Below are positions 1-9,039 of a stretch of DNA of 64,000 nt, piece by piece. Location of the stretch: positions 62,001 to 126,000 of the forward strand of contig NZ_NPGA01000005.1 of assembly GCF_002259485.1 (NCBI RefSeq). The letters run 5' to 3'. Source of the DNA: Rhodococcus sp. 14-1411-2a (lineage in GTDB: Bacteria > Actinomycetota > Actinomycetes > Mycobacteriales > Mycobacteriaceae). Each line of letters begins with the position of its first letter. Positions within the stretch are counted from its first letter, which is position 1. A model generated the notes under the pieces. That model did not search any database. It saw only the letters and a list, made by a program, of their open reading frames with translations, and was not told where the DNA came from. A program made the translations under genes and the position numbers.

Positions 1-492
1 CTGGACTGCGCACTCCCGGTGATCGCGGCCGTCAACGGCCCCTGCCTCGGAAGCGGATTCGGATTGACCTCGGTCTGCGATCTGGTGGTCGCGTCGGAGC
101 GAGCGACCTTCGGCCTGCCGGAAATGGGGGTCGGTGTGCTCGGCGGCGGCCGGTTCACGGCCCGAATGCTGCCGCAGCAAGCCATGCGGCGGATGTTCTT
201 CACCGCCGAAGCTGTCGACGCCGAAACCCTGCGCAGGTGGGGCGCACCGATCGAGGTCGTCCCACATGACGACTGTCCGGCCACGGCCATGACACGTGCG
301 CGATCCATTGCGTCGAAGAGCCGCTACGCACTCACCCTGGCGAAGAAGTCGCTCAACGGCTGCGAGGACCTCGATCTCAAGCGCGGATACGAGCTGGAAC
401 AGACGTTCACACTGCGCCTGTCCGAACACCCGGACTCGAAGTCTGCAGTCGAGGCACGTATTGCCGAGATGGCAGGAGGCAAGAAGGCATGA
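1..492 (+). CDS. Enoyl-CoA hydratase/isomerase (crotonase), 5' truncated by the window
   Basis: The frame is open to the left edge, so about the first third of the protein lies outside; 163 residues are visible. The stretch GPCLGSGFGL followed by CDLVVAS and LPEMGVGVLGGG is the crotonase oxyanion-hole and active-site region, so the family call is firm. Crotonases hydrate 2-enoyl-CoA or isomerise, hydrolyse or cleave acyl-CoA thioesters; which of these applies cannot be told. The stop overlaps the start of the following acyl-CoA dehydrogenase by 4 bases, and that gene overlaps the next one, so the three form an operon for a beta-oxidation-like segment. Confidence 0.88.
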   Translation: MDCALPVIAAVNGPCLGSGFGLTSVCDLVVASERATFGLPEMGVGVLGGGRFTARMLPQQAMRRMFFTAEAVDAETLRRWGAPIEVVPHDDCPATAMTRARSIASKSRYALTLAKKSLNGCEDLDLKRGYELEQTFTLRLSEHPDSKSAVEARIAEMAGGKKA

Positions 493-1703
493 CGCCGGAT
501 GATCGCGGTATCGACGTTCGGGCCTTCACCGAGAAGGCCGAGGCATGGCTCGAAGAAAACCTGGCGCGGCGAAGCAACGAATCGACCGATTCGAATTACG
601 CCATCTTCCACGATCGCAGCCACGTCGAGGAGCAGCAGCTCATCGACGCAGCCAAACGCTGGCAGGGGGTGCGCGTCGACGCCGGCTTCGGAGCCATCAC
701 GTGGGCTCCGGAATGGGGCGGTCCGGGGTTGACCGCAAGCCACGAGCGCGCATTCGTCGGGCTCGAGCGAGACTTCGCAGCGCCGGACCGGCACGAAAGC
801 GTCCTTGTCACTGTCGAACTGGTGGCCCCGACAATTCATGCCCTGGGCACGGACGAGCAGAAGCAGCAGTTCGTCACGTCCTTTCTGCGGGCCGAACAAC
901 TGTGTTGTCAGCTGTTCTCGGAGCCCGGAGCCGGTTCCGACCTCGCCGGATTGTCCACCAAGGCAACGAAAACCGAGGGTGGCTGGCGGGTGAACGGCCA
1001 GAAAGTGTGGAGCTCGGGAGCCCAGTTCTCGGAATGGGGTCTACTCATCGCCCGCACCGATACGACAGTCCCGAAACACCGCGGTATGACGGCATTCATG
1101 GTGCCGATGCACACCCCGGGTGTCGATATCAGGCCGATCCGCCAGATGTCCGGTGGCTCGACCTTCAACGAAGTGTTCTTCTCCGATGTCGAATTGCCGG
1201 ACTCGCTGCGCCTCGGAGCCGAGGGGGACGGCTGGACTGTCGCGCTCACGACGCTCGGCTTCGAGCGAAGTTCGAGCGCAGGAATTGTCAGCGCCGGGGG
1301 AAACAGTGCCGACTTGGTCCGGCTGGCAAAGACTTTGGGCATAACCGACGACCCACTGGTTCGCCAGCAGCTCGCCGACGCGGCGATCTACGAGCGAGCC
1401 GCGGCGTTGCTGGTAGCCCGGTACGCCGAGCGAGAGTTGGCCGGGGCGGTCCCGGGCGTGGAGGGTTCCATCGGCAAGCTGGTCTGGACTCAGAACCTCA
1501 AGCGAATCGGCGACGCCGCGGCGTCGTTCCTCGGGCCGAGCATCCTGGCCGACACCGGGGTGCCCGACACCTTCGCCTGGACCGAGCATCTTCTCGGCGC
1601 ACCCGGCTACCGAATTGCCGGGGGCTCGGACGAGATTCAGCGCAACATCATCGGCGAACGCGGACTCGGCTTGCCGCGTGAACCACGGGAAGGCCTCGTA
1701 TGA
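489..1703 (+). CDS. Acyl-CoA dehydrogenase, large (alpha-type) partner
   Basis: A 404-residue flavoprotein introducing the alpha,beta double bond into an acyl-CoA. It shows CQLFSEPGAGSDLA (FAD/substrate motif), VNGQKVWSSGAQ and the C-terminal GGSDEIQRNIIGER motif. The ATG lies in an ATGA overlap with the preceding crotonase stop. Its own stop overlaps the start of a shorter acyl-CoA dehydrogenase. Adjacent long and short FadE proteins of this kind are known in actinobacteria to form alpha2beta2 heterotetramers acting on bulky ring-bearing or side-chain acyl-CoAs, as in steroid catabolism. The substrate here is unknown. Confidence 0.9.
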   Translation: MTPDDRGIDVRAFTEKAEAWLEENLARRSNESTDSNYAIFHDRSHVEEQQLIDAAKRWQGVRVDAGFGAITWAPEWGGPGLTASHERAFVGLERDFAAPDRHESVLVTVELVAPTIHALGTDEQKQQFVTSFLRAEQLCCQLFSEPGAGSDLAGLSTKATKTEGGWRVNGQKVWSSGAQFSEWGLLIARTDTTVPKHRGMTAFMVPMHTPGVDIRPIRQMSGGSTFNEVFFSDVELPDSLRLGAEGDGWTVALTTLGFERSSSAGIVSAGGNSADLVRLAKTLGITDDPLVRQQLADAAIYERAAALLVARYAERELAGAVPGVEGSIGKLVWTQNLKRIGDAAASFLGPSILADTGVPDTFAWTEHLLGAPGYRIAGGSDEIQRNIIGERGLGLPREPREGLV

Positions 1704-2761
1704 GACTCGAACTGTCGGAAGAACAGCAGGACCTGGGCAGTAGCCTGCGCGCGTCCTTGTCCAGAACTGCCGCAGGACGGGATGTATGGCCTGCGCTTCT
1801 GGAGATGGGCTTGACCGAGATTCCGTTCCCCGAACACGTCGGCGGTGCGGGCTTCACGCTGAAGGACACTGTTGTCGTGATGTCCGAACTCGGTCGATCT
1901 CTCGGAAGTGCTCCGTACTTCTCGTCGGTGATCTTGGCCGGGCTCACTCTGCTGCATGCCGGTTCCGATGCTGCCTGCGCGCAGTACCTCCCGCCGATCG
2001 CCGATGGCTCCGCCACTGCAGCGCTCGTGACGGGATTCCCCTTCGGCACGTCGCTCGTCACCGCGCGCGTACAGGATTCCGACACCGTCGTTCTCGACGG
2101 TGCCCAGGAGTCCGTCGTCGACGGCTCCGATGCCGATGTGTTGCTCGTGGTCGCGAACGGATCGGACGGACCTCACCTCGCTGCGATCGACGCACACGCA
2201 GAGGGAGTTATCCGAACTCGCCGAGAAACATTGGATTTCACCCGAGGGCTTGCTCGCGTCGAATTCTCCGGTGCCCTCGCGCACCGAATCACCGGCACAG
2301 ACCTGTCGGCCGGTCTCGACACAGCGCAAGCAGTGGCGATCACGGCACTTGCCGCCGAGCAAGTGGGCGCGGCGCGGGCCTGCCTGGAGATGTCGGTGGA
2401 CTATGCGAAGACCCGGCGACAATTCGGCCGGGCCATCGGGTCGTTCCAAGCGATCAAGCATCGTCTGACCGACATGTCGATCGCGATCGAACTGGCCGAG
2501 GCCGCTGTGCTCGACGCCGCGGGAGCCGACACGCGACGCGGCCCGGAGTTCTCCGTCGCTGCGGCCACCGCGCGAGTGCTCGCTTCGCGGGCCGCTACGT
2601 TCGCCGCCGAGGAGTCAATCCAGATCCACGGGGGCATCGGCTTCACGTGGGAACACCCATTGCACAGGTACTTTCGTCGGGCCAAGACCAGCGAGCTCCT
2701 GTTCGGAAGCACCACCCTGCACGTGGAGGCCGTTGCGGCCGCCCTCGTGCAGGGTCCCTGA
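1700..2761 (+). CDS. Acyl-CoA dehydrogenase, small (beta-type) partner
   Basis: 353 residues, shorter than the usual 380 to 400 because the N-terminal helical domain is abbreviated, as in beta subunits of heteromeric FadE pairs. Recognisable segments are YAKTRRQFGRAIGSFQAIKH and IQIHGGIGFTWEHPLHRYFR. The ATG overlaps the stop of the alpha-type gene, which supports co-translation and complex formation. The gene ends 5 bases from the 3' end of the convergent pyruvate carboxylase, with only the small palindrome AGGGCCCT at the junction. Confidence 0.9.
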   Translation: MRLELSEEQQDLGSSLRASLSRTAAGRDVWPALLEMGLTEIPFPEHVGGAGFTLKDTVVVMSELGRSLGSAPYFSSVILAGLTLLHAGSDAACAQYLPPIADGSATAALVTGFPFGTSLVTARVQDSDTVVLDGAQESVVDGSDADVLLVVANGSDGPHLAAIDAHAEGVIRTRRETLDFTRGLARVEFSGALAHRITGTDLSAGLDTAQAVAITALAAEQVGAARACLEMSVDYAKTRRQFGRAIGSFQAIKHRLTDMSIAIELAEAAVLDAAGADTRRGPEFSVAAATARVLASRAATFAAEESIQIHGGIGFTWEHPLHRYFRRAKTSELLFGSTTLHVEAVAAALVQGP

Positions 2762-2766
2762 GGGCC

Positions 2767-5700
2767 CTAGGCCCCTACCACCAACAACAGGTCACCGCCC
2801 TCGACCGGTGCCCCGCCGCCGATCAGCACTCGGGTGACAACGCCTGCGGTGGTCGCGGTGATCGTCGCTTCCATCTTCATCGCTTCGATGGATCCGACCG
2901 ACTCCCCCTTGTCCACGGTGTCACCCTCTTTCACCGACAGCGTCACCACGCCGCTGAAAGGTGCGGACAGATGAGCAGGATCGGTGCGGTCTGCCTTCTC
3001 GGCGGACCGTGAGGCGCTCTCGATGCTCCGATCACGCACACGCACCGGCCGCAGTTGACCGTTGAGGACGCACAACACATTTCGACTTCCCGAGGGGTCG
3101 GGATCGGAGATCGCCTCCAATCCGATGAGCAATTCCACCCCCGGTTCGAGCACGACTCGATGTTCTTCGCCCTGTCGCAACCCGTAGAAATACTGATTGG
3201 TCGACAGCTGCGACGTATCGCCGTAGCTGTCGCGGTGTCGCTCGAACTCAGCAGCTGGCCCCGGGAACAGCAACCTGTTCAACGTCTCTTGCCGCTCGCG
3301 TCCCGACGTTGCCAGAGCCGCTCGATCCGCGGCACCGACCGAAACCTGCGGGGAGGCCTCTGCCCTCCCCTTCAGCGCCCGACTCCGCAGCGGTTCGGGC
3401 CAACCTCCGGCCGGCGTGCCGAGATCACCACGGAAGAAGTCGACGACCGATCCTGGAATGTCGTAGCTCGACGGGTCGGCAGCGAATTCCGCTGCGGTGG
3501 CATCTGCACCGACCAGAGCCATCGCCAGGTCCCCCACGACCTTCGAGGACGGTGTGACCTTGGTGATCCGGCCCAGAATGCGGTCTGCACCTTCGTACGC
3601 CTCCTCGATGTCCTCGAAGCGCTCCGCAAGTCCCAATGCGGCCGCCTGCTGCCTGAGATTGGAGAGTTGGCCACCCGGGATCTCGTGCGTGTACACCCGT
3701 CCCGTCGGTGCCCGCAGTCCGGATTCGAAGGGCGCATACGCCGATCGCACTGCAGCCCAGTACGGTTCGAGGTCGCATACCGAGCCGAGATCGAGGCCGG
3801 TTGCGCGATCGGTGTGTTCGGTTGCGGCCACGATGGCCGACAGTGCCGGCTGGCTCGTCGTGCCGGCGAGCGCCGCGCTTGCGCCGTCCACAGCGTCTAC
3901 TCCCGCTTGCCACGCGGCGTAATAGGTAGCCAACTGGCCGCCCGGTGTGTCGTGGGTGTGCAGGTGCACGGGGAGGTCGAACCGTGACCGCAAGGCGGTG
4001 ACCAAGGTGGCTGCCGCAGCCGGACGCAGCAGGCCGGCCATGTCCTTGACGGCCAGAACATGAGCTCCCGCCTCGACGATCTCCTCGGCCAACCGGAGAT
4101 AGTAGTCGAGGGTGTAGAGGCTCTCGCCCGGATCGGCCAGGTCACCGGTGTAGGACATTGCCACCTCCGCCACCGCGACACCGGTATCACGCACCGCATC
4201 GATCGCGGGCCTCATCTGATCGACATTGTTCAGAGCATCGAAGATTCGGAAGATGTCGATACCGGTCTCGGCCGCCTCCGCCACGAAAGCATGCGTCACG
4301 CTGTCCGGATAAGCCGTGTATCCCACGGTGTTCCGGCCGCGCAGCAGCATCTGCAGACAGATGTTGGGCATCGCGGATCGCAACAGCGCGAGCCGTTCCC
4401 ACGGATTCTCGTGCAGGAAGCGCAGCGCGACATCGTACGTTGCACCACCCCACGCCTCCACCGACAACAGCTGCGGTGTCAGTCGCGCGACGTGGGGTGC
4501 CACGGCCACCAGATCACGGGTGCGTATCCGCGTGGCCAGCAGCGATTGATGAGCGTCCCGAAACGTCGTATCGGTCACTGCAAGAGCGGAGGCCGAGCGA
4601 AGATCGGCTGCGAAGCCGGCCGGGCCGAGTGCACGGAGCCGATCGCGGGAGCCTGCAGGCGGGGCTGTGTGAGCGTCGATGGGAGGAAGCTTGTCGACGG
4701 GGTACACCGGCGACGGACGTTCCCCGTGCGGGCAGTTGACGGTCACGTCTGCGAGATACCGAAGAATACGAGAGCCGCGGTCTGCAGAGACGTTCTGCGT
4801 CAACAGAAGTGGATGGCCCTCGATGAAGTTCGTGTCGACGTTCCATGCGAGAAAGTCCGGATCTTCCAGGACCGCTTGCAGAAACGAAATGTTGGTCGCG
4901 ACTCCTCGCACCCGGAACTCGGTGACCGCGCGCCGGGAGCGAGCACAGGCCGTCGCGAAATCTGCTGCTCTGCAGATGATCTTGACGAGCATCGAGTCGA
5001 AGTGAGGGCTGATCTCCGATCCGACTCCGACGCTGCCGTCCAATCGCACACCCGATCCTCCCGGTGTGCGGTAGGCGGTGATCTCACCGGTGTCGGGACG
5101 GAATCCGTCGGTTGGATCCTCCGTGGTGATCCGGCATTGAATCGCCGACCCCCGGATTTCTATGTCGTCCTGGCTCAGACCCAGATCGGCCAGGGTGTCT
5201 CCGAATGCGATCCGCAGTTGCGACGTCACCAGGTCCACGTCGGTGATCTCCTCGGTGACGGTGTGCTCCACCTGGATTCTGGGATTCATCTCGATGAAGA
5301 CGTAGTTTCCGTGCGGATCGAGCAGAAACTCGACAGTGCCGGCGCAGGTGTAGCCGATGTGTCGAGCGAAGGCCACCGCATCGGCACACATCTGTTGCCG
5401 GAGTTCGGGATCGAGACCGGGTGCGGGCGCCACTTCGACGACCTTCTGGTGACGTCGCTGCAGTGAGCAGTCCCGCTCGAACAGATGGATGATTTCCCCA
5501 CTCGAATCGCCGAGGATTTGCACCTCGATATGCCGGGGATCGATGACCGCCTGTTCGAGGAACACGGTCCCGTCACCGAATGCGGCTTTCGCTTCACGCG
5601 AGGCTGCCTCGATCGCGTCTCGGAGTTGCTCCGGCGCAGGCACTCTGCGCATTCCACGTCCACCGCCACCGGCGACCGCTTTGACGAACAGGGGGAAAGT

Positions 5701-6153
5701 CATGGCCCGGGCCGCGTCGATCAGCACGTCCGGCTCGTCGGACGGAGGCGACGAAGCCAAGACCGGCAACCCGGCCGCTTTCGCTGCGGCGATCGCCCGG
5801 GACTTGTCACCGGTGAGCTCGAGGACCTCGACCGATGGACCGACGAAGGTGATGCCGGCATCCTTGCACGCCGTTGCCAATGCCGGGTTCTCCGAAAGGA
5901 ATCCGTATCCGGGATACACCGCGTCGGCTCCCGACTCACGTACCGCAGCCATGACAGCGTCGACCGAAAGGTAAGCGCCGACCGGGTTTCCCGGGTCACC
6001 GATCTGGTACGCCTCGAAGGCCTTGGCGCGATGAGCGGAGTTTCGATCCTCGAAAGGATAGACCGCAACCGTCGAGGCGCCGAGTTCGACGGCGGCACGG
6101 AAAGCACGGACAGCAATCTCTCCGCGATTGGCGACGAGGACTTTTTCGAACAT
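2767..6153 (-). CDS. pyc: Pyruvate carboxylase
   Basis: 1128 residues, the usual length for a single-chain actinobacterial enzyme that makes oxaloacetate from pyruvate, bicarbonate and ATP. In order it has the biotin carboxylase domain (KVLVANRGEIAVRAFRAA at the start, KAVAGGGGRGMR, EMNPRIQVEHTVTEE), the carboxyltransferase barrel (TDTTFRDAHQSLLATR, VKDMAGLL) and the biotinyl domain with EAMKMEA, biotin on about Lys1093. I chose the ATG at 6153, preceded by GGAGAGGAACTCC, over an upstream in-frame ATG that lacks a ribosome site. It is transcribed divergently from a phosphotransferase-like gene and may supply anaplerosis when the island's substrate is consumed. Whether it is the only copy in the genome cannot be seen. 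Confidence 0.95.
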   Translation of the reverse strand: MFEKVLVANRGEIAVRAFRAAVELGASTVAVYPFEDRNSAHRAKAFEAYQIGDPGNPVGAYLSVDAVMAAVRESGADAVYPGYGFLSENPALATACKDAGITFVGPSVEVLELTGDKSRAIAAAKAAGLPVLASSPPSDEPDVLIDAARAMTFPLFVKAVAGGGGRGMRRVPAPEQLRDAIEAASREAKAAFGDGTVFLEQAVIDPRHIEVQILGDSSGEIIHLFERDCSLQRRHQKVVEVAPAPGLDPELRQQMCADAVAFARHIGYTCAGTVEFLLDPHGNYVFIEMNPRIQVEHTVTEEITDVDLVTSQLRIAFGDTLADLGLSQDDIEIRGSAIQCRITTEDPTDGFRPDTGEITAYRTPGGSGVRLDGSVGVGSEISPHFDSMLVKIICRAADFATACARSRRAVTEFRVRGVATNISFLQAVLEDPDFLAWNVDTNFIEGHPLLLTQNVSADRGSRILRYLADVTVNCPHGERPSPVYPVDKLPPIDAHTAPPAGSRDRLRALGPAGFAADLRSASALAVTDTTFRDAHQSLLATRIRTRDLVAVAPHVARLTPQLLSVEAWGGATYDVALRFLHENPWERLALLRSAMPNICLQMLLRGRNTVGYTAYPDSVTHAFVAEAAETGIDIFRIFDALNNVDQMRPAIDAVRDTGVAVAEVAMSYTGDLADPGESLYTLDYYLRLAEEIVEAGAHVLAVKDMAGLLRPAAAATLVTALRSRFDLPVHLHTHDTPGGQLATYYAAWQAGVDAVDGASAALAGTTSQPALSAIVAATEHTDRATGLDLGSVCDLEPYWAAVRSAYAPFESGLRAPTGRVYTHEIPGGQLSNLRQQAAALGLAERFEDIEEAYEGADRILGRITKVTPSSKVVGDLAMALVGADATAAEFAADPSSYDIPGSVVDFFRGDLGTPAGGWPEPLRSRALKGRAEASPQVSVGAADRAALATSGRERQETLNRLLFPGPAAEFERHRDSYGDTSQLSTNQYFYGLRQGEEHRVVLEPGVELLIGLEAISDPDPSGSRNVLCVLNGQLRPVRVRDRSIESASRSAEKADRTDPAHLSAPFSGVVTLSVKEGDTVDKGESVGSIEAMKMEATITATTAGVVTRVLIGGGAPVEGGDLLLVVGA

Positions 6154-6364
6154 GGAGTTCCTCTCCAAGACCAGGGATGTGATCCGAGTCTCGCACAAGA
6201 CAGTGACCATTACTACACTTCATATAAAGTTACTGTGGAGATTTTCGCCGTCGTCACATGCGTACGACTTGCCGGAAAATATCTCTGTACATGTTTCTTT
6301 TGCTCCACAGTTTCTATAGTGTGACTTGAAATACAGTCCGGCATCAACGGCAGAGGAGCACTCA
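6154..6364. promoter_or_regulatory. Divergent promoter region of pyc and the first RD-HD gene
   Basis: This 211-base AT-richer gap separates two divergent operons. It contains TATAAAGTTACTGTGG, with the core AGTTACT at 6228-6234, one of six such cores in the island. The pyc leader carries a good ribosome site next to its ATG, and GAGGAG at 6353-6358 serves the rightward GTG start. No -10/-35 pair stands out enough to assign. Confidence 0.55.
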
Positions 6365-8104
6365 GTGAGCGTCGAGAACGATCGCGACAGCTGGATCACC
6401 GACTGGGAGTTCAGCGAGCGGTACCCGGTGTACACCCGAGCCAACGCCGGGGAAGTACTTCCCGACCCGTCGAGTCCCCTGAATGTGACCCTTGTCTGGA
6501 ACAAGGGCCTCAACATCGGCTGGCGCGAAGGATATGTGGAACACCTCGGCACTCACCTGGCCTCCGAGATCGACGAGACCATGCCACAGATCATCGGCAA
6601 CTTCGGCGGCTACCACTACACCAACTTCTCGATGACCGAGCTGAACGGAGCCCGCCTGCCGGGCTTGACCGTTCCGGTCTGGAACAGCCTGTGGGTCGGC
6701 GATCACCCCGACATCCCGGAATACGTCGAACAGCCCTGGCACCAGAACGACCGACTCACTGCAGGATTGGCCGACAAGACCGCGTGGGCACTGACCACCG
6801 ACACCTTTCCCGAGGCAGAGGAGGCGAAGCGTCGCGCGGACGACGCCCGCGCCGCGCGCCCCGACATTGCTGCACTGACTGATCGCGAACTGGTCGACCA
6901 CGCGCGATCCTTCGTTCCGGACCTCGTTTTCTGCTACGCCTACCACCCCGTGACCACCACACTCTCGACCATGGGGCCGGCCGTAGCCGGAGCCCTTCTC
7001 GATGCGATCGGTGAGGCCGACAAGCTCGGCGACCTCCTCAGCGGGCTGGGCGGAGTCGACTCGGCAGAACCGTCGTACGCCCTGTGGAACATGGGTCGGT
7101 CGGTGGCGAAGTCCGCGGAACTGACCTCCCTGTTCGACTCCGGTCTCGCCACCCTCCTCGAGGCCGTCGACGCCAGTGACTCCCCCGATGCGAAGCAGTT
7201 CCGCCAGGACTTCGACGACTTTCTGTACAAGTTCGGATCGCGCGCCCCGAACGAGTGGGACATCCGTTCCGACAGTTGGGAATCGAAGCCGGTGCTCGCT
7301 TTGCTCGCCATCAACGGCATGCGCCTGAGTCCCGACGAATCCGACCCCGAGGTCATCAGAGGGCGCAACGAGAACAAGCGCATCGCACTCACCGCGGAGC
7401 TCGCCGCCAAGATGCCCGACGACACAACTCGTCAGAGTTTCCTCGACGCCGCCAAATCCATCACCAAGTTCATGCCCTGGCGGGAGCGGACCAAGACGGC
7501 CTGCGTCAAGGTCATGGGCGAGATGCGCACGGCCCTCTACGAATTGGGCCATCGTATGGTCGATCGCGGCATCATGGGCGACCATCACGACGTCACCATG
7601 TTGCTCGACGACGAACTCGACGCGTTCGTCGCCGATCCCGAAACTTTCAAGAGCACCATCGCGGAGCGGCGCGAGCAGTACCTCGCGCTCTTCGACCTGG
7701 AGCCCCCCTTCTTCTTGTTCGAGCCACTCCCGCTCTCGCAGTGGCCCAGAAGGACCGAGAACAAGGCGCAGGTCGCAGCTCCCGGCGATTCGATGACCGG
7801 AGTCGGTGGTGCACCGGGGGTCAGTCGTGGACGAGCACGCATCCTTCATGATCCCTACGAGGTCGGTGACCTCGCCGAGGGAGACATCATCGTCGCTCCG
7901 CAGACGGACCCGGCCTGGACTCCGCTCTTCGTGTTTGCCGGCGGCGTCGTCGTCAACGTCGGTGCCACCATCACTCACTCGTCGATCGTGTGCCGTGAAC
8001 TGGGCATCCCATGCGCGGTCTCGGTGCAGGACGCCACCCTGAGAATTCCCGACGGTGCAATGATCGAGGTCGACGGAAACACGGGAACGGTGACCGTACT
8101 GTGA
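6365..8104 (+). CDS. PEP-synthase-like substrate plus swivelling-His protein (RD-HD 1), lacks ATP-grasp domain
   Basis: 579 residues. The N-terminal 450 resemble the central substrate domain of PEP synthase and rifampicin phosphotransferase-type enzymes (YPVYTRANAGEVLP, LYKFGSRAPNEWDI, TACVKVMGEMRTALYELGHR). The last 100 form a phosphohistidine swivelling domain (GDIIVAPQTDPAWTPLF, ATITHSSIVCRELGIP) with the candidate phosphorylated residue His538. No nucleotide-binding domain is present. The same half-enzyme layout is described for a subunit of anaerobic phenylphosphate synthase, so a phosphoryl transfer to a hydroxyl is a reasonable but unproven idea. I chose the GTG at 6365 because GAGGAG lies 6 bases upstream; an ATG at 6326 is possible. 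It overlaps the next gene by 4 bases. A paralogue lies at 31679-33403. Confidence 0.75.
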   Translation: MSVENDRDSWITDWEFSERYPVYTRANAGEVLPDPSSPLNVTLVWNKGLNIGWREGYVEHLGTHLASEIDETMPQIIGNFGGYHYTNFSMTELNGARLPGLTVPVWNSLWVGDHPDIPEYVEQPWHQNDRLTAGLADKTAWALTTDTFPEAEEAKRRADDARAARPDIAALTDRELVDHARSFVPDLVFCYAYHPVTTTLSTMGPAVAGALLDAIGEADKLGDLLSGLGGVDSAEPSYALWNMGRSVAKSAELTSLFDSGLATLLEAVDASDSPDAKQFRQDFDDFLYKFGSRAPNEWDIRSDSWESKPVLALLAINGMRLSPDESDPEVIRGRNENKRIALTAELAAKMPDDTTRQSFLDAAKSITKFMPWRERTKTACVKVMGEMRTALYELGHRMVDRGIMGDHHDVTMLLDDELDAFVADPETFKSTIAERREQYLALFDLEPPFFLFEPLPLSQWPRRTENKAQVAAPGDSMTGVGGAPGVSRGRARILHDPYEVGDLAEGDIIVAPQTDPAWTPLFVFAGGVVVNVGATITHSSIVCRELGIPCAVSVQDATLRIPDGAMIEVDGNTGTVTVL

Positions 8105-9039
8105 GTCTCGCAATCGGGTTGTCCCTTCCTCAGCTCGGCGAACACGTCGATGCCGGGGCCGTCCGCGCCTTCGCCACCTCGGCCGAGGAACTGGGCTTCT
8201 CGAGCCTGTGGGTTCAGGAGCACCTGTTCTATCCCGAGCAGAACGAATCGATCTACGGCGGGCGACACACCACCAGTGTGCATCCGGCGTATCGCTCGGT
8301 ACTCGGTGCCACCGAACTGATGGCGTTCACCGCGGCCTGCACTCGGACTGTCACCATCGGCAGCAGCATTCTGGTGGCCGGCTACCATCGTCCGGTCGAA
8401 TTGGCGCAACGCTTGTCGACTCTGGACCTGCTGTCGGGCGGACGACTCGTGGCAGGACTCGGGGCCGGCTGGTCCGATGAAGAACATGCTCAGATGGACG
8501 TCGATCCGCGCACCCGTGGCCGTCGGATGGGCGAATTGGTGCGGGCCGTGCAGGCCTGTTGGGGACCCGACCCGGTGGAATTCGAAGGCGAGTTCTTCAC
8601 CATCCCCCGGTCCATCGTGCGCCCCAAACCGGTGCAACAGCCACACCCACCGCTGCTTTCTGGTCTTCGTTCGGCAACCGGATTGAAGCGCACCGCAGCA
8701 CTGTTCGACATCTGGAATCCCAGTAGCGGCAGCCCGGAAGCTCTGCTCGAACAACTCGAGACGATGCGCGGCCTGCGTCCGGAAGGTGCACACCCGGTGC
8801 GATTGTTCCTACGTTCCTACCTGCAGCGTCCGACGGACGCCGTCGGATCCGGAGGCCAAGGCATCGACGGGGTAAGAGGCGACATCCGCACTGCCCTGGC
8901 GGCAGGCGCAGAACACCTGATCGTCGAGCCCAACTTCTGGGACGCGATGCGTTCGCCGAACGATTGGGTCGACGCACCGGCACAGTTGGCAGTCCTGCTC
9001 GACGACGTCGAGGAACTGTCGACGGCGAGCGCATCGTGA
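8101..9039 (+). CDS. LLM-class (F420-type) oxidoreductase
   Basis: 312 residues of the luciferase-like monooxygenase fold, most like the actinobacterial TIGR03619-type F420-dependent group. Typical segments are EELGFSSLWVQEHLFYP, VTIGSSILVAGYHRPVELAQ and GGRLVAGLGAGWSDEE. Such enzymes transfer hydride between F420H2 (or FMNH2) and a substrate or activate oxygen; the cofactor cannot be decided here. The GTG start overlaps the stop of the preceding gene (GTGA) and its own end overlaps the following SDR, so it belongs to a three-gene operon with the RD-HD protein and the SDR, and all three probably act on the same compound. Confidence 0.85.
   Translation: MSLAIGLSLPQLGEHVDAGAVRAFATSAEELGFSSLWVQEHLFYPEQNESIYGGRHTTSVHPAYRSVLGATELMAFTAACTRTVTIGSSILVAGYHRPVELAQRLSTLDLLSGGRLVAGLGAGWSDEEHAQMDVDPRTRGRRMGELVRAVQACWGPDPVEFEGEFFTIPRSIVRPKPVQQPHPPLLSGLRSATGLKRTAALFDIWNPSSGSPEALLEQLETMRGLRPEGAHPVRLFLRSYLQRPTDAVGSGGQGIDGVRGDIRTALAAGAEHLIVEPNFWDAMRSPNDWVDAPAQLAVLLDDVEELSTASAS

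Noticed and set aside
6365..8104. Rifampicin phosphotransferase
   Set aside because: The substrate and His domains are similar, but the N-terminal ATP-grasp domain that the antibiotic kinase needs is absent, and the operon is catabolic.
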